Below, piece by piece: positions 12,626-12,715 of a stretch of DNA of 12,715 bases. The stretch is from a bacterium. Lineage in GTDB: Bacteria; Bacteroidota; Bacteroidia; Bacteroidales; Muribaculaceae. The DNA lies in assembly GCA_004561555.1 (NCBI GenBank), contig SFVH01000048.1:1-12715 (forward strand). Reading direction: 5' to 3'. Within the stretch, counting starts at the first letter, position 1; the number at the start of each line of letters is the position of its first letter. Under the pieces are notes generated by a model, which ran no database searches, was not told the origin of the DNA, and saw only the letters and a list, made by a program, of their open reading frames with translations. A program made the position numbers and the translations under genes.

Positions 12626-12690
12626 CCAGGAATCGAACCGGGGACACAAGGATTTTCAGTCCTTTGCTCTACCAACTGAGCTATGGCACC
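12618..12690 (-). tRNA. tRNA-Phe (GAA)
   Basis: A 73-nt cloverleaf on the minus strand: acceptor GGTGCCA/TGGCACC, D-stem GCTC/GAGC, anticodon stem AAGGA/TCCTT with loop CTGAAAA (anticodon GAA, 12657-12655), variable loop GTGTC and T-loop TTCGATT. CCA is not encoded: the discriminator A is followed by CCC. The T-stem CCCGG/CCTGG has one C-T mismatch (positions 51-63). CTTTG at 12711-12715, cut by the window edge, could be the end of its -7 promoter box. Confidence 0.93.
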
Positions 12691-12715
12691 ATTGTGCTTA
12701 TTTGCGAGTGCAAAG

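Noticed and set aside
1..12715. CRISPR array or cas genes
   Set aside because: There are no regularly spaced repeats of CRISPR length; the HEPN gene is Abi_2/AbiF-like with a single R-x4-H motif, not Cas13.

Overview
The window looks like chromosomal DNA from a Bacteroidales bacterium, probably of the Muribaculaceae type. The grounds are Bacteroidota-style promoters (TTTG, about 19-20 nt, TAnnTTTG) in front of many genes, little or no Shine-Dalgarno signal, C-terminal secretion (type IX-like) sorting tails on two secreted proteins, a PCMD-like secreted protein, and Bacteroidota-type tyrosine recombinases. Family assignments rest on motifs read by eye; no database was searched.

Left part (1-8090), ordinary chromosome: the tail of a membrane transporter; a secreted PCMD-like protein (minus); a large secreted GH13 alpha-amylase with a starch-binding module and sorting tail (plus); a 466-nt gap holding a candidate small RNA gene on the minus strand (promoter, 5' hairpin, UUCG-capped hairpin, terminator); a secreted beta-helix protein (minus); a TPR lipoprotein-like or secreted protein (minus); then the housekeeping pair pyrH-frr (plus). 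The TPR gene and pyrH diverge from overlapping back-to-back promoters.

Right part (about 8018-12690), a decayed tandem island at tRNA-Phe. The sequence just downstream of frr (8018-8123) is repeated at 9779-9953. Both copies end at the same short word, GTGGTGCC, which is also the 3' end of the tRNA-Phe gene at the right edge. I infer that frr and tRNA-Phe were once neighbours facing each other, and that two accessory modules now sit at the tRNA 3' end. Module B (8124-9778) carries a four-gene minus-strand operon (two small membrane proteins, a double-HTH protein, a truncated small phage/ICE-type protein) and a very short possible RNA gene. Module A (9954-12616) carries an AbiF/Abi_2-family HEPN protein between two broken integrases.

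The most interesting system is the AbiF unit. The abortive-infection HEPN gene (10479-11375) is preceded by its own promoter and a short structured RNA that ends in a strong intrinsic terminator 23 nt before the start codon. This is the layout described for AbiF proteins with an upstream non-coding RNA, a two-part RNA-protein defence or toxin-antitoxin module proposed to be related to the ancestors of Cas13. The surrounding integrases are both damaged, so the module is probably fixed in this genome.
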